The translations under genes were made by a program, and so were the position numbers. A stretch of 34,604 bases of DNA from Smittium mucronatum (taxonomy: Eukaryota; Kickxellomycota; Harpellomycetes; Harpellales; Legeriomycetaceae): assembly GCA_001953115.1 (NCBI GenBank), contig LSSL01000915.1:1-34604 (forward strand). The letters run 5' to 3'. The notes under the pieces are model-generated. The model made no database searches. It had not been told where the DNA came from and saw nothing but the letters and a program-made list of their open reading frames with translations. Shown here piece after piece: positions 9,219-23,556 of the stretch (position 1 is its first letter; the number at the start of each line of letters is the position of its first letter).

Positions 9219-12200
9219 ATTTAGGATAATAGTCTTTTCTATACGACTTTTTCTTTTTTTTCATATTTTTTAGTATAGTTTTTAATGACATTATCTTACA
9301 ATAAAATTCCGTGATACAAAAAAAAACAATTCCATGTTGGTTAATGTTTATAAATAAACCAATAAACGTTGATTTTCAAATCCAATTAAGCAATTTATAA
9401 AAAAAATCATTTTTTTACACCGTTCAAAGTATTGATTTTAGTTTTTTTTAATCGAATCTCACTTTTTTTTATATAAAAACGGGTTTTAATACAAATTTTT
9501 TAATGCATCCCCAAAAGCGAAAATAAAAAAAGATGTAATTTTGCTATTTTATCATTTTCTAAAGCCCATTTAATTTATATCGATATATTTTAATGAATCC
9601 AAAAAATTTATCATAAAAAATTCATGTGAGATAAAATATGAATTTTTTTTTTTCACTCTACACCCTTTCACTACCAAATTCAGAAAAGGTAAATTTCAAT
9701 CGGGTACAGTGCATTTATATTCAAAAAAAGTGAAAATCAATTGGAAAAAATATCCATCAACTCCGAAATAAACTTATTCTTAGTTCATAATAATTGAATC
9801 TGAATTCGAATAAAGCGGCTTAAATTTCGTAACAAGTAATAAATGGTTTAAAAAAATTAAGAGTAAATTGATGACACAACTATTTGTAGTTTGAAGTTAA
9901 AATAATGTTGAAGAAATATTAAAAAAGCCAGTTAATATCAATGAATCGATTTTTTTGGGCATTAAAAATACTATGATATTGAAAAATAAGAATATTTTTA
10001 TTTAGAAAATTAAATCGCATCAGATTTTTTTTATTATATTAATCGAGTTAATTTGAATAAAAATGAGATAATAAATTCTTTGTAAAGAAGATATTTGAAA
10101 CTTCATAAATTTAACTTGTATTTTCTCTATTTATATTATAACAAACATAGTCTTTTTGTAAATGATATGAAAGAAAATAAATTCAAAAATCAAATAGTGT
10201 CGCTTTTAAATTATCAAGATACTGACACCTGATTATTCTCAAAAATCATATTATATGTACATGCATTTTATTCGCAAATTCTAATTTGCAATATTAAAAA
10301 AAATACACATAGCTGAACGTATAGGAGGTTATTTTTTTGTTTAATTTACAATTTATTAAAAAAATTATAGCAAAATAAATGAATTGTTTCGAATTTATAC
10401 CTCAAGCAACTAATTACAATGAAAATTTCATGATTTAACATTTTAATAATAATTTTTTTAAATATCTTCTGCAAAATTTCAATTTTAGTGATATCTTTTT
10501 ATAGATATCCAGTGTGATAAATAAGAAAAAAAACCATGAGTAATTACTTCTATGATCTAATATCCTGTTCTTATGTAAAAATTAATGTTTTGGAATTTAA
10601 AAAATTGCTAATATCAATTTTTTTTTTGATAATTATATAGTGACAGCTACTTTTTAAATGTATTTGGAATTTCAATTCAGAGATTGAATACACACACATA
10701 TATATATGATGTTATACGATGATATCAAGCATCGTTATAACATGAATTTTCAAAAAATATTCTAATGAAAAAAACCAGCTAACTCTAATATTTATCCCAT
10801 ATTATTATTTGTCATAACAATAGTAAATAAGGCGAGATATGAGTTCTAATAAAACTGCATAGAATTTTCAAATAGGAAATTATAAAATTATAATTGCTTA
10901 TTTTGGAATTTATTTTACTTTATTTTAATTCTTAATTTCTTTTATTGAATTTAAATATATTTTGTACAATAGAAATTTAATTTTTTTGAATTCAGTTTCA
11001 TTATGTTCAATTTAGCATATTTTTTCCAAACTTATTTTCATTTTTTTGATCTCGGTCGTGAAAAAGGTGTATTATTTTTTTTACTTGAGAAATATCGACA
11101 GTATATCAAATAAATTAGATTTTAAATTGATTCGTCTTAAAAAAAAATTCTCCTATTTTTAAAGTTTTTTACACGATTATTTCCCTTAAATTATAAATTT
11201 TCCAGGGAAATTTTACAGAATTAACTTTTCAGCTTGAACTTAACATCTAAATAAACCAATATTTTTTTTACTAGAGTATGATTTATTTTTACAATATTTT
11301 TTGTCGTATTCAGGTTCAGCAAATAATCTTTTTATCAAAATATTCTGAATTAGATATTTTACATTTGAGAAAATTTATCGGTTTGATTTTTTAATAAAAT
11401 GATGATCTTTATTTCAATTGGATCCGAATAAATTACTCCTTTGGTGTAAAAAAATTGGCAATTTATCCTTTTTTTTTATCAATGATTTTTACAAGAAAAT
11501 TTATCATCGAAACAGAATGTTTTTTTTAACTTTGGGGTATTTATAAAAAAAAAATTAATTAATAAAATTAATTTTATTAGAATTAATATTTTTTAATTAA
11601 TGTTCATTAATAATATGTTTGGATAGTTCAAATTATTTTGTTGGTTTTATATATAGATATATATGTGTGTTGCACGTAGATTCGATCCTTAAACGGTGAT
11701 TTTTATCCCTACGTGGATTTGATATGAGTTAATTGATATTAATTTATTGTATAATATTAATTTATAAAACAAAAATTTAACTAATAGAGATGAAAATTAA
11801 TAACTGTAATTTTTCATAATAACCTTTTTTTTTCTAGTCATATTAAAGGGTAACTTGATTTATCTCTGGTGAAATAGAAAAAAAATTATTATTATAAATT
11901 CGAATTAAATATTAAGGATTTATGACGATATTTTGAACAAAAATAAATCTGGAATGTGTTCTATATATTTTATGATATTAATTTATTTTAATTATTATTT
12001 TCTATTTTAAAAATGACAATTTATACGGCAGTAGGACTCATATTTGTTTTAAATACCGAGTAATCAAAAATTTCTCTCTATTATGATTTAATAGTCTATT
12101 AATAAAAAACAATATTAATAAATTTTGGAATAGAGCTAAATAACGTTCAAAATATTATGGATTTAAAATTTAAAAACAGAATTAATAGAATTTTTTTTTT

Positions 12201-15200
12201 GATTGCTTGAAAAATTAGTATATTCTATTAACACGAATAATTTTACACGCCTACTACTTTATTTTATTTTTTTGTTTTAAATTTAGTAAATTGTCAGAAA
12301 GTTCTATAGCTAAATTTCATATATTTTAAAAATGAAAGATTTGATCCAAAATTACCAAGCTTTTATGGTTTCATTTTTAAATTAAAATTTCTTTAATATA
12401 TCTTATTTCACATTTATAGCACGATTAATAAAATAAAGTGCTCTTATTATAATAAAAAAAATTGCTAAACGAAAAAAAATAACACTAAAATGTATTATTT
12501 TTTACAAACTCCCGCTCTATAGTAAATTTATATGAGCTTATCATATATAATAAATGTATTTTTGAAATACAGCTTAGCTATTTCGCTTGAAAAATATATA
12601 TCTATAGCTATAACAAATGATCATTTGTTAAAAATAAAAATAAAGTAGAAATATAAAGAAAATATTAAATAAAAGTTTCATAGTCAAGCTATCACAGAAA
12701 ACACAATATCAAAAATTTAAATATTTTATTTTAATTTCAGAAAAGTAGTATTAGGTTTAAATTTTTTAACACTTTAATAATCGCTTAAATACAATTCTAT
12801 GGTTATTTTTTTTTAAATTGTATTGATAGGGCTGTTATAAATGAAAATGATATTCAGTTAGCTCAGAAATTTTTAATTAATATACTAGATAATCGTTTAT
12901 TTATTGAAAATATTTTAGATACAAGCTACTAGCTTTGTATAATTGATTTTTTCTTTTACCAGAAATAAATTAAATTCCACTTTAAAAAGATTAGGCACAA
13001 ATAATTGGGTATAATGAAAATTTAAAGTGATTCATCGATACTTCTATTAATTAAATCTTGATTCAATCAATTAATAATATCCGATAGATTTCTCTATTCA
13101 TTAACTCAGACCAAATCAGATTAAATCTATGTAGATATCAAAATCACCAGTTAGGGATCAAATCTAAATAGGTATCAAATAAGCATAGGAATATATTTTT
13201 TTTTGAAAATTGAAGATGTTTATAGGGGCGTTTAAAAAATAAATACAAGAGAAATTGGATTAAATTTACATATAATAAATTTATAAATATATATCTATAT
13301 TTATAATCAAATTATTTTTTAAAAATAAAAAAAATTACTTGTGCACAAAAATAAGCAAAATAATTGATTTAGGTAAATATTGGTAAATTTTAAATGTAAG
13401 TATATGAAAAAATTTTGGTCTTGTAAATAATAAAGAAAGTATATAATTGAATAAATAAAACCTATAAATATTTAATATTGAAATACACTCTTTATCCATC
13501 AAAAAGCAGACTGAAGTACTGTATTTAAGAGGGTTTTAATGTATAAATGAAAAAAAATTGAATTTAAAAATAATTAAATCATCAATTATTTTTTAAAAAA
13601 TTATATTTCATGGCATATAAATTTTTTTTGGAAGTATGTTATAATTTTTAATATTGATTTCTAAATATCTCAACTATCTGGGAAACATCAAAATTTTCCT
13701 AATTCCCACATTTTAATATTGCTTGAAGGATAGTCAATATAATTTATAAGAAAATTTAGATCAATAAAAAAATTTATTTATTTTTCATAACCAAAAACAG
13801 TTTTTATCACATTTTTTCTCTAATTTCTGTCTAAGTTTTACCAAAATAAATAAAAATCGATTAAATTTTGTTTAATTTAAAGCTTAAATTAATTTTGGAT
13901 TTTAAATTAGCAATTCTGTTCATAATTAATTACTTTTATCTTTATGGATAGAGCTATATTCGATAATAATAATTAGCTCTTACCCACCCCAAAAAAACCT
14001 TTTAAAATTTTTAACTCTAATATTAAAATTAAGTGCATTCTTTTAAAAAAAAATAAGAAAAAAAACCAGATTATTGTAGTAATTTATCAACTATTATATT
14101 GCTATTTTACCTAGAAATAAAATAAAATAAAATTCTATTTTTACCCAATTTAAATTATTTTAAAATTATTTTGACTAATTTTTATTTTCGAAATGAAGAA
14201 AAAATATTATTTTTTTTGTATGAATACACATATTCAGGGTCTTATTATTAATTTTTTCTTTAAAAAAAAATTATTATTGCGAATATGAAAGTTTTGAACT
14301 GAAATATGCAAAAAAATCATTGATTATATAGCAGAATTAATATTGAGGAAATAAGATTCACAATCAGCCCAAAAAAAATTTAATACCAAAATTTATTTAC
14401 TAGGCCCAAAAAATCAGAAATATCAGCTTAAATAAAAGATTTTTTACACAATTAAAACCAAATAAAAATCATTGGTTATTTATTTATTTTCTGGGCAATG
14501 ATTGTAAATTTTCCGAAAAAACGTATTTTTTAAGGAAAAGGTTTTAGCTTTTATTAAAATGAATTTCACTGCTTGATTTATATAGAATTTATTAAAAAGC
14601 TTCCGATATAATTTTGTCTAAAAATCGGCCGATCTAATCTTGTAAAAAAATTATTTAGAAAAAATATTTATTTTCCGTCATAATCTCAAAAAATTTATAT
14701 CATTTTTTTTTTAAAAAATTTTGATTATAAATTATTAAATAGAGAATTTAAAGACTTTATCATCTAAAAAATAGAAATAAAAAAAAATAATACATTCGTT
14801 GATTTTTTTTTATCGTGGAGTGTTATGGGAAGATATAATCAGTAAAAGCTACACCAAAAACTATATACAAATATATAAATTGGTGTATAAAATTTCAATA
14901 AGTAAAACGAAAAATTTTCTCCTGGCGGTCTAGCATCTTCTTAAATAGAGTTTTACGCTATCTAATCTTGTTTTTGTTATCGCTTATTGCTTCAAGTACA
15001 AAATTATGCCTAAAATTTTTAAAGGGTTTAAAAATTAAAAATTATGAAAATTTAAACATGAAAAATTTTAGGTTAAACTTCTGATTAACTGTAAAAATTT
15101 TATTGAAAAAATTCGCGTGAATAAGAAATTAAATTTTTTATGTTAATAATTAGATGTTTTATAAAGTTTTTCACTATTAACTTATAAAGATATGTTCTTT

Positions 15201-16276
15201 TTACCCATTTAAATGTCACATGCTTGCAAAAAATACATAAACCCAAGAATCTGTTTTATTTTTTTTAAAAACTTTTTAACGGCATAAATTTTTAATTTTT
15301 ACGGAGTTTTATCTTAATATTAGTTTTGGCAATTTGCGAAAAATTTATATAAAAAATAAATGAAATTTCAAATATTTTTGTATAAATTTATAATAATTAT
15401 ATAAAATGAGAGATTTACCCTAAAATGAATAGACCATAAAAGCTCAAAAAATTTCACAGCGCGAATTTTAAATCTATATAATTTAGAAAAATAATTGACA
15501 CAGAGATACAAAGGCATTTAAAAAAATTAATTATGATAATTTTTAGATCAAAAAAATTTAAATGGTACATTGCTTAATCCGCCCTAAATAAATTCAAAAC
15601 AAGGGGAAACGAAAATTTTTTGTTAAAATTTATTCTAAAAATATTCAAGTTACAATTTCTTATAAATATTATCTTATCTGGGTAAATATATATTTTTGGA
15701 AATATAATAATCTCGCTAGATATATTGATAGATAAAAAAAATATAATCCTCTTGATATGGCTAAAAATTATTTTAAGCAAATGAAATCTAAATAGATATT
15801 TTTTCATTGTAAATTTATATCCATAAAAATGTTTTTAATAAAAAAAAGAGAGTTAATACAATTTTCTCGGGCCACAGAACCTTCGGTAACCAAATTAGAA
15901 AATTTAAATATGTCCCTTTTTTAACATATCTAAATTAAAATTTTCCATAAGAAAAAATTGAAAAAACAATGAAAAGTTCCATAGAAAAAAGATTTCTATT
16001 ATTAAATATATTAATCTAAATTTTCAATCGAATTGTATAATATATGATTATTCACTTATAAAAAAAGAAATTCCTTTATTAAAATTCTGTGTGAAATTTA
16101 AAAGTACGAATTTATAAAAAAAGATTCAAAATTTCTGGAATAAGGTGTTTTATAATACATTTATTCCAAAAATATGGCCAGATTTTTTCTTTACCATGGA
16201 ATTTTATTGTAAAATAACTCTAATACAAAATATGCTAAAAAAATATTATATATATATATATATGTAAAGAATAGCC
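9219..16276. other. AT-rich gene desert
   Basis: About 7 kb of extremely AT-rich sequence made mostly of short A and T runs, with stop codons dense in all frames. I see no exon, tRNA, rRNA or mobile-element termini. A short (TA)n run of 8 units (16247-16262) lies just before SINE copy B. Confidence 0.6.
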
Positions 16277-16566
16277 ACAATAGGTTACTCTGCAGGGATA
16301 GCGGCTGAGCTCAGTGGAAAAGAGGTGCAATATACCAACTGAAAGATCCTCCTGGAATCGATTCAAGCAGTATGAAATACCGAGGTAACATGCGATCATT
16401 AATTAAGCTATCTTTTAACATAAAGTGTTTAATTGAAGCTGTAGAGCTCCTATCCAGAGCCTAATTATAACGGGATTAATAAGATTAGGTTCTTAACCAA
16501 ACTAGGTCTTTTTCGACATGGAATTCGTACAAATAGCTTTCAAAAGCTGATATATGTCTGAATGAC
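16277..16566 (+). mobile_element. tRNA-derived SINE, copy B (plus)
   Basis: Better preserved than copy A. It has an RNA polymerase III A-box-like TGAGCTCAGTGG at 16306-16317, with a pairing D-stem (CTC...GAG), and a B-box-like GGAATCGATTCA at 16354-16365, 36 bases further on, as in tRNA-derived SINEs. The ACTGAA segment between the boxes recalls a tRNA anticodon arm with GAA (Phe), but that parentage is only a guess. A 200-bp non-tRNA body follows, shared with copy A. A T5 run at 16580-16584, just downstream, could terminate transcription. It does not fold as a complete tRNA, so it is not annotated as a tRNA gene. Confidence 0.62.
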
Positions 16567-19500
16567 TAAAAATGAACCCTTTTTACTAGAAAATGTCTCA
16601 TAATGTACTAAAATATCAGTTAAACCAGCTTCAATATGAACCTCCTCTTCAATCGCTGTCCTCCAAATCGCTATGCACAGTCTCCACTACTAAAATTAAA
16701 GAATAGTACAAGAAACTGAGGAATTTTAGTATAATTTACTTCGAAAAGTACAATTATTCAAGTACCTTAACCACAACAATATAATTCACTCTTAAATGAG
16801 GAATTTTCAGATTGATCAAATCTATATTAACATTTTTTGAGCTTGGGTATTATTTCGTAATCGCTTTCCTATTTAGAAGAGCTAATCTATATATAAATAA
16901 CAAAAAAAATAATTCCTCTTTGAAAATATTGAGAAATTTAAAATTTAAAAACTAAAATTTTATTCGTGGATTTTTTTAGTGAAAAAATCCTAAGCAGGCG
17001 TAATTTATTAAAATTTATTAAATTTAATATTTAAAAATAATACGATAATAACTTCTAAATAAATTTTGAGTCATATAATTAATTTCAAATGAGATTCTCC
17101 ATTAACATTTCGATTTAGGTTTGGAATCTTAAAATTATGGATGAGAAAATTTCATATTAAAAAACTACATGAAGATAAAAAATTCATGGAATTATATCAT
17201 CTTTCTTATGGCTCTAAATTTAAAGGGATTAATAATTAATTTTCCTAACTAAAAAGCTTGAAAGCCAAGATTTACCTTTATGCTAAAAATCATAAGCATA
17301 AGAAATTTGGAAAAAATTTTTAAAATCGATAGTTCTGAAAAACCACTTATTTAGGACACACAAAAATGTCAATTTATTAAATTTTCTAGATATTTTTTAT
17401 ATGGGGTCTATTTTACTCCTAATTTCTGTGATATTTACGAAATGATTTTTTTAACCCGCGCAAAAATGGTTTAAGAAGACACTTCAGTATCTTGGATAGC
17501 TTATACTCATTTAAAAGATTCTCTTGGTGCAAATAGTAAATATCCATTTTGGGAAAATTTCAAATTTTTTTATATCTGCAGTTTCTCAATACACTGGGTA
17601 ATTTAATCTAATACGAGAATTTTATTTTAAATAAGAGTTGAAGCATCTTTATTGAGTAAGATAATAAGGAAGTGAATTTCATCCATTTTTCTTTCAAAAA
17701 AAGGAATTTATCAAGTTGATAAACCGAGAATTTCTCTCAACCATATATGTTTAAAATAATGATAAATTTAGACTGTATTAAAAGTAGTCATGGGTAAAAC
17801 TAACATTTTACATGAAAATAGAAAATTATAAACGAAATATGCTCTCATACACAAAAAGCATTGAATCTATTGAATAAAGATTTAAATAAGAATAAAAATC
17901 AGTATTTAATGTTTATTTGACCATTGCTTTTTATAGATAAAAAAATATGGCCTCAAAAATAATCCACCATATAATTATCTTGAAAAAGCGTTAAATAAAA
18001 AGAGTGTTATGTTTTGTGTATGAATAATAAGTATTTTTGAAGTTTTATTTACCAAAATAATTTGTTTTGTAAAAAAGTAGTTTTACGTATAAATACTTTT
18101 AGCCTTTAGATTTTAACATAAAATAGAAAAAATCGCACTGCTTTTTTGTTTATATCTTAATGTGTATTAAAAAATAAGTAGAAAAAATATCAATATTTCA
18201 GAAATTTTTTTAAAAGAAAAATATTAAAAGAATTAATTGAATAAAAATATCCAAGCCACTTAGTTGAAAAAGTTTAATTTAATTAATGAAAAGTCACATA
18301 TTTTACTATTTTCAGCTATCGGATTTAAACTTCATCTACTATTTCCTTTTAATCAATAATAAAAAATTCAGGGTTTTTAATATTTAATATTATTTTTTTA
18401 TACTCAGCAAAAATATTTTTTTAATTTTAACAGGTGAGCAATAAAATTATATATTTATTTTTGTTAAATTGAAATTCCAAAATATTGTTTTATGTATTAG
18501 GCGGTATTATTTTTTTGAAGATATCTAAAATTAATCATATTAAATATAATAGCCCTCACCTCATAGTAAAGATTTCTCAATGAATAAAATTATATCTGTC
18601 GCATTTTTATTGTTAATTTTGATTTTTTTGCTTATTTTTAACGCTTTAGTTGTATCACAGCTTGTATTTCTAGAAAAAAAAAAGATATCTATTAAAAGTA
18701 ATCAAAATCCCTTAGATAAATTTGAATGAAAATAGGATAATTATTTTAAAGGTGAAATTATTAATTTTTTTTCTTTTTTTTATAAACTTAGTTTAGTAGA
18801 AAGGTGAAAAATTCATATTTTAGGGTAGTTGGACTTGCCTAGAATGATAAAAAAAAATTATTTTAGAAAAACAACCAATATCTATTTAATAAATTTATAA
18901 AATTTTCATTCAGCGATTTATTTGGTTTTTTTTCTTTAATTTTAATGCGAAAAAAATTCTATTAAAAAAGAACCACTTAATCGATTTTAAATCTTTATCA
19001 CCTCTATTAATTTATCTGAAATTATAAAAAAAATTTAATACCAGTCTTCATAATAAAATCAAATTGTTGGTTGGTATACTAATCTCTTTAATAATTAATA
19101 ATTAATAATTAATAACTTATAATATATTTTATTTTTAAACATTGCTTTGTAGTTATGTTATCTATAAAAAAATTATCGGGTTCTTGTTTAAAATTTATTA
19201 CAAAAAAACGAAATACAATAATTTTTTTCTTATCTATACAAAATGAATTTTTTATCAAGAATTTAAAATTTTTGCATAGATTTTAACTTATTTTCACTTT
19301 TATTATTATTTTATTCTAAAAAATAAAAAATAATGTGTATTGAAAACGAAAGGTGATTTTTATTTATATAATTTTTAATGGAATAAGCGATTTTTTAAAA
19401 TAAACAAATTTTGAATTTACAATATTCTTTATTCAAGCTAATACATATGTATATATAAAGTTGTGATATTCGAAGCCTATAGAACATCGAATAAATAAAA

Positions 19501-20964
19501 TATAATATTAAAAAGAAAAATAACCAAGGATATTTTTCAAAAATTAGAATTATTTTTAGAAATTCCATATAAGCGTCATGATATTCATATTCAAGTAAAT
19601 AAAACGTATATTTATCAAATATAAAAAGTCAAATGGGTGATTTTTTTTAAATTATCAAATACAAAAAAATGAAATGAAAAATAACTTAATCCAGTTTTAT
19701 TAAACCTTAATAAGGGTTTTTTCAGAATTTCAGTATTATAATTTCAATATTTTTTGTAAAAAGTAGTTAAATTAAATATATCCAAATAATTTTAATAAAA
19801 AAATATTAAATTTTTGGTTTATAATTAGAAATAAAATGTTTTTTTCCATAATAAATGTATTAATTATAGTAAATATAGATTAACAGGTGATAAATTGAAA
19901 ATATATATAACATATAATTGTGATCACAAATTTAGTCAAAAAATCACATTATTATAAATTAAACTATATATTGGTGGATATAATTTTCCTTTATTGTATT
20001 ATTAAAAAAAAGGATAGAACTATATTTATACAAAAATAACCCAAATTTATAAATTATTTGCGAAATATTTATCCATTCATTATTTATGTTATTAAATAAA
20101 TATATTTGTGAAGGTTGATTTAAATATATTTATACTTATAATAAAACATATGTATTTCTTTATTAAATTTTTTTAATTTGGCTAATATTTAATTAATTTT
20201 TCTTCATAATATTACCTGAAGCTTTTTTAAAATACTAATTGATTAATTTCGTTTAAAAAAATATAAAGTAAGATAAAAATAAACTTTATATAAATATTTT
20301 AAAAATTTTCAATTCGATAAAAATTAACAATTTAAAAATGGGTAAGATTTCTTATATTAAAAAATATATATACTAATAATTAGCAGAAAATTTTTTGTTT
20401 TTGATTTTTTTTAGATAATAATGTGTACTAAGATGTTTATAAATATTTTATTTTTACAAATATATGATGATTAATTTCATTTTGGAAGAGAAAAAAATTC
20501 CTTTGATTTTAAAATATAAAACGATTTTTAACTAATTTTTCGATAGAAATAAAATTTTTGCTTATTATATAAAATTATTCAATGAATAAAGTGAAAAATA
20601 TTTTCAAAATAAAATTAGAACAAGAAATTTGGAAATTGTTAAAATATATATATACTATTAAACAGAAAATATAATTTTTATATACAAAAAAACTTGGTTT
20701 TTATGATAATTAGAATATATTCTTATATTTAAATATGAAAGCATATAAATTAATTTAAAAATATATTAAAATAAAATGAAAGAAATCCAATAACACGAGC
20801 TAAAATAAAAGCCTAAAAAGCATAAAAAATAAAAAATCCCTAAATGTTATTATAATAAATGCATCTTTTTATAAAATTTTGATCAAAAAATTTAAATAAT
20901 AAAGGGTTTTTAAAAAAAGAAATGTGTATTTTTATATACAAATTTAAAAGACATTTAAAACATC
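16567..20964. other. AT-rich gene desert
   Basis: AT-rich throughout, with no recognisable gene. There is a 7-bp TAATAAT tandem repeat at about 19089-19115 and scattered ATATAT runs. No exon-like frame or RNA gene was seen. Confidence 0.6.
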
Positions 20965-21407
20965 AAAAAAAAAAAAAAAAAAAAAAAAAAANNNNNNNNN
21001 NNNNNNNNNNNNNNNNNNNNNNNNNNNNNNNNNNNNNNNNNNNNNNNNNNNNNNNNNNNNNNNNNNNNNNNNNNNNNNNNNNNNNNNNNNNNNNNNNNNN
21101 NNNNNNNNNNNNNNNNNNNNNNNNNNNNNNNNNNNNNNNNNNNNNNNNNNNNNNNNNNNNNNNNNNNNNNNNNNNNNNNNNNNNNNNNNNNNNNNNNNNN
21201 NNNNNNNNNNNNNNNNNNNNNNNNNNNNNNNNNNNNNNNNNNNNNNNNNNNNNNNNNNNNNNNNNNNNNNNNNNNNNNNNNNNNNNNNNNNNNNNNNNNN
21301 NNNNNNNNNNNNNNNNNNNNNNNNNNNNNNNNNNNNNNNNNNNNNNNNNNNNNNNNNNNNNNNNNNNNNNNNNNNNNNNNNNNNNAAAAAAAAAAAAAAA
21401 AAAAAAA
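20965..21407. other. Assembly gap (394 N) between two A-tracts
   Basis: N fills 20992-21385. The left edge is 27 A (20965-20991) and the right edge is 22 A (21386-21407). The gap sits in a homopolymer, so its true length and content are unknown. Any open frame drawn across it is an artefact. Confidence 0.97.
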
Positions 21408-22808
21408 GAAAAAAAAGTAAATTTTGATGAATTTTCAGCCCTAAAAACACATTTAATAAGCAATAATCGCAACGAGTTTATTTATTTGGATTTTTTCCCC
21501 TTCAAATAAACTTCAACATAAAATAAATATGCTCTATTAATTAATAAGATACAGTGGTAATACACTTAGAATAATGATATATAAAATTTCTGAAAATTTT
21601 CCTGGTATATTTTTTACAAATGGACCATTTTTGATGAATTGAGAAGATAATAATAAATATATTTATTCAAGTAAATAAATATGTATCAAATTCCTATTTT
21701 TTTTGAAAATAAAATCTAAAATCTGTAAATAATCATTTTATTTAAATATTTTAACATGTTAATATTACGTTTTTTATTTGAAATAGTCTTCATTATTTAT
21801 AAAAAGAAAAAAAAAACTAATATTATCATATAAATACAAAAAAAAATATTCAAAATAAATGTACTTTTTTCATCAAATATATTCACGTATCAATAATATC
21901 AATAGTCATACACGTATATTGTAATGAATCTTTTTTTGAAAACAAGATTTTTTAATTGTGATTATTTCAAAATAAATATGCGAAAGAATACTTAAAAAAG
22001 CAACAAATAAAAAAGGGGGTTTAAAAAAATTTAAAAAATATTGATAGTAAAAATAAGTGATGTGTGAAAAATATCGTGCTATGACGTCTACTGCTTAAAA
22101 TAAATAATAATAATTGGTGAATATCTTGATGTAAAGGCGGATGGTGTGAATAGTTTTTTGATCTTAATGCTCCATAAATCTCTTAAATTAATATTAAATT
22201 GCCATAATAATTTCATCAAATAAATTAAATAAATTTTCACCCTATTAGAAATAAAAATTAAATTAGGGAATTCAAAAAAACTTTATATTAAAATGGCTAT
22301 TTTAATAAGTTTATTATAAATATTTTTTTAATCGTTTATATTAAATTGAATTTTATCGAATTTGATTGTTAAGATGATAATTATTCGAAAAAAATACTCT
22401 ATTTATATTAAATATACCAGGTATTTTTTTGAAAGAATTTATTAATAATTTTAAGCATAAAAAATTAATATCATTAATTTTAAATATAATAAGTAGTTAA
22501 TATTAATCATTTTATTTAAAAAAAACGATTTATCTTATATTTATGTAACTATATATTGAATCCAGTGAAAGTTATTTTTATTTTTTGGACAATAAACTAT
22601 TATAAATATTGAAAAAAACTTACTAATAAAATACCAAAAAAAACAATTAAGCTTAAAAAAAGTGAAGGAAATAATCAAATTATATTAAAAATAACTCTTA
22701 ATGTATTTAAATAAAGCTTTATTTGGTATTAAATATATTATCTCAACATTAAAAGGCTTAAAAGTAAAAAATTTATTTATTTATTATGTTATATGTTTTT
22801 TATAAAAC
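21408..22808. other. AT-rich intergenic
   Basis: Same AT-rich character as the other side of the gap, with nothing recognisable. It ends at the outer edge of the left inverted-repeat arm. Confidence 0.5.
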
Positions 22809-23103
22809 AATCTGGAAAAATATCTGCAAAGATAGTCTATAGTTATTTAACAAACAAAATAAACTATATATATAGATTTAGAGTGGAGCTTTTAAGAATC
22901 GAAAAAATCATCAAGTATTTATATGTAATTTACTTACTAAAAAGATTATAAAAAAAAAATTTTATTCTGAAAAAATGTAAAGGAATTTGTAAATGAGCTT
23001 ATTTCATATTTTAAAAAATATTAAATACAAAAAAAAATTATTTGAAAAAAAAACCCGAATTATACTAAATTTTTTACATTTTAATATAATATAGGTCTAA
23101 TCA

Positions 23104-23176
23104 CAAAAATGATCATTTTTTTGGAAATATTTAAAAAAATGATCAGGTTGTTGAAAATACTTGCAAAAATGATCAA
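23104..23176 (+). repeat. Three TGATCA sites in exact 30-bp phase (left arm)
   Basis: The palindrome TGATCA, each time preceded by an A-run, begins at 23110, 23140 and 23170. The spacer sequences differ, but two of the three contain TTGGAAATA or TTGAAAATA. Exact 30-bp spacing is close to three helical turns, so all sites face the same side of the DNA. It resembles a binding array for a dimeric protein, for example in a mobile-element terminus or origin. Confidence 0.7.
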
Positions 23177-23512
23177 ATAATCAAAAAAATTCTGAATTCG
23201 GATAATAAATCAACGAGATTTTTTTTAACAAAAAATATTGACTCTTATGAAATTCAAAAAAAAATCTGATTTTTATCAGATATAAAATCTATAACCTGTT
23301 ATTTTTTTACTTTGGAATTATAGTTACATTTCTAGTTTTTAGAGCTTTGATTTAAAGCTTTAAGGCATGTAAATAAAAAAAAATCAGCATTGAAAACGAA
23401 TCTAAAAAATTAATAAATTCCAAAAAAAAATTCGTTTCTACCCTTGCAATTACAACATTAGGGATCAATGAAAACGAGGGAAAATATTATAGTTAAATAC
23501 TCAAAATTTAAT

Positions 23513-23556
23513 CCCCCATCCCCCATCCTTCATTTCCTACCCCCACACCCACCACC
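23513..23556 (+). other. C-rich tract (quadruplex or i-motif capable), left arm
   Basis: In DNA that is otherwise about 80% A+T, 44 bases consist almost only of C with A/T spacers: two CCCCC runs two bases apart, a pyrimidine bridge, then another CCCCC, a CCC, and two CC pairs. The complementary strand has G runs that could form a long-loop G-quadruplex. Confidence 0.6.

Noticed and set aside
16277..16366. A genuine tRNA gene
   Set aside because: A- and B-box-like motifs are present, but acceptor and T stems do not pair well and the spacing is stretched; better explained as a SINE head.
20922..21509. Long frames across the N gap
   Set aside because: They consist of N and poly-A/poly-T codons; an artefact of the gap.
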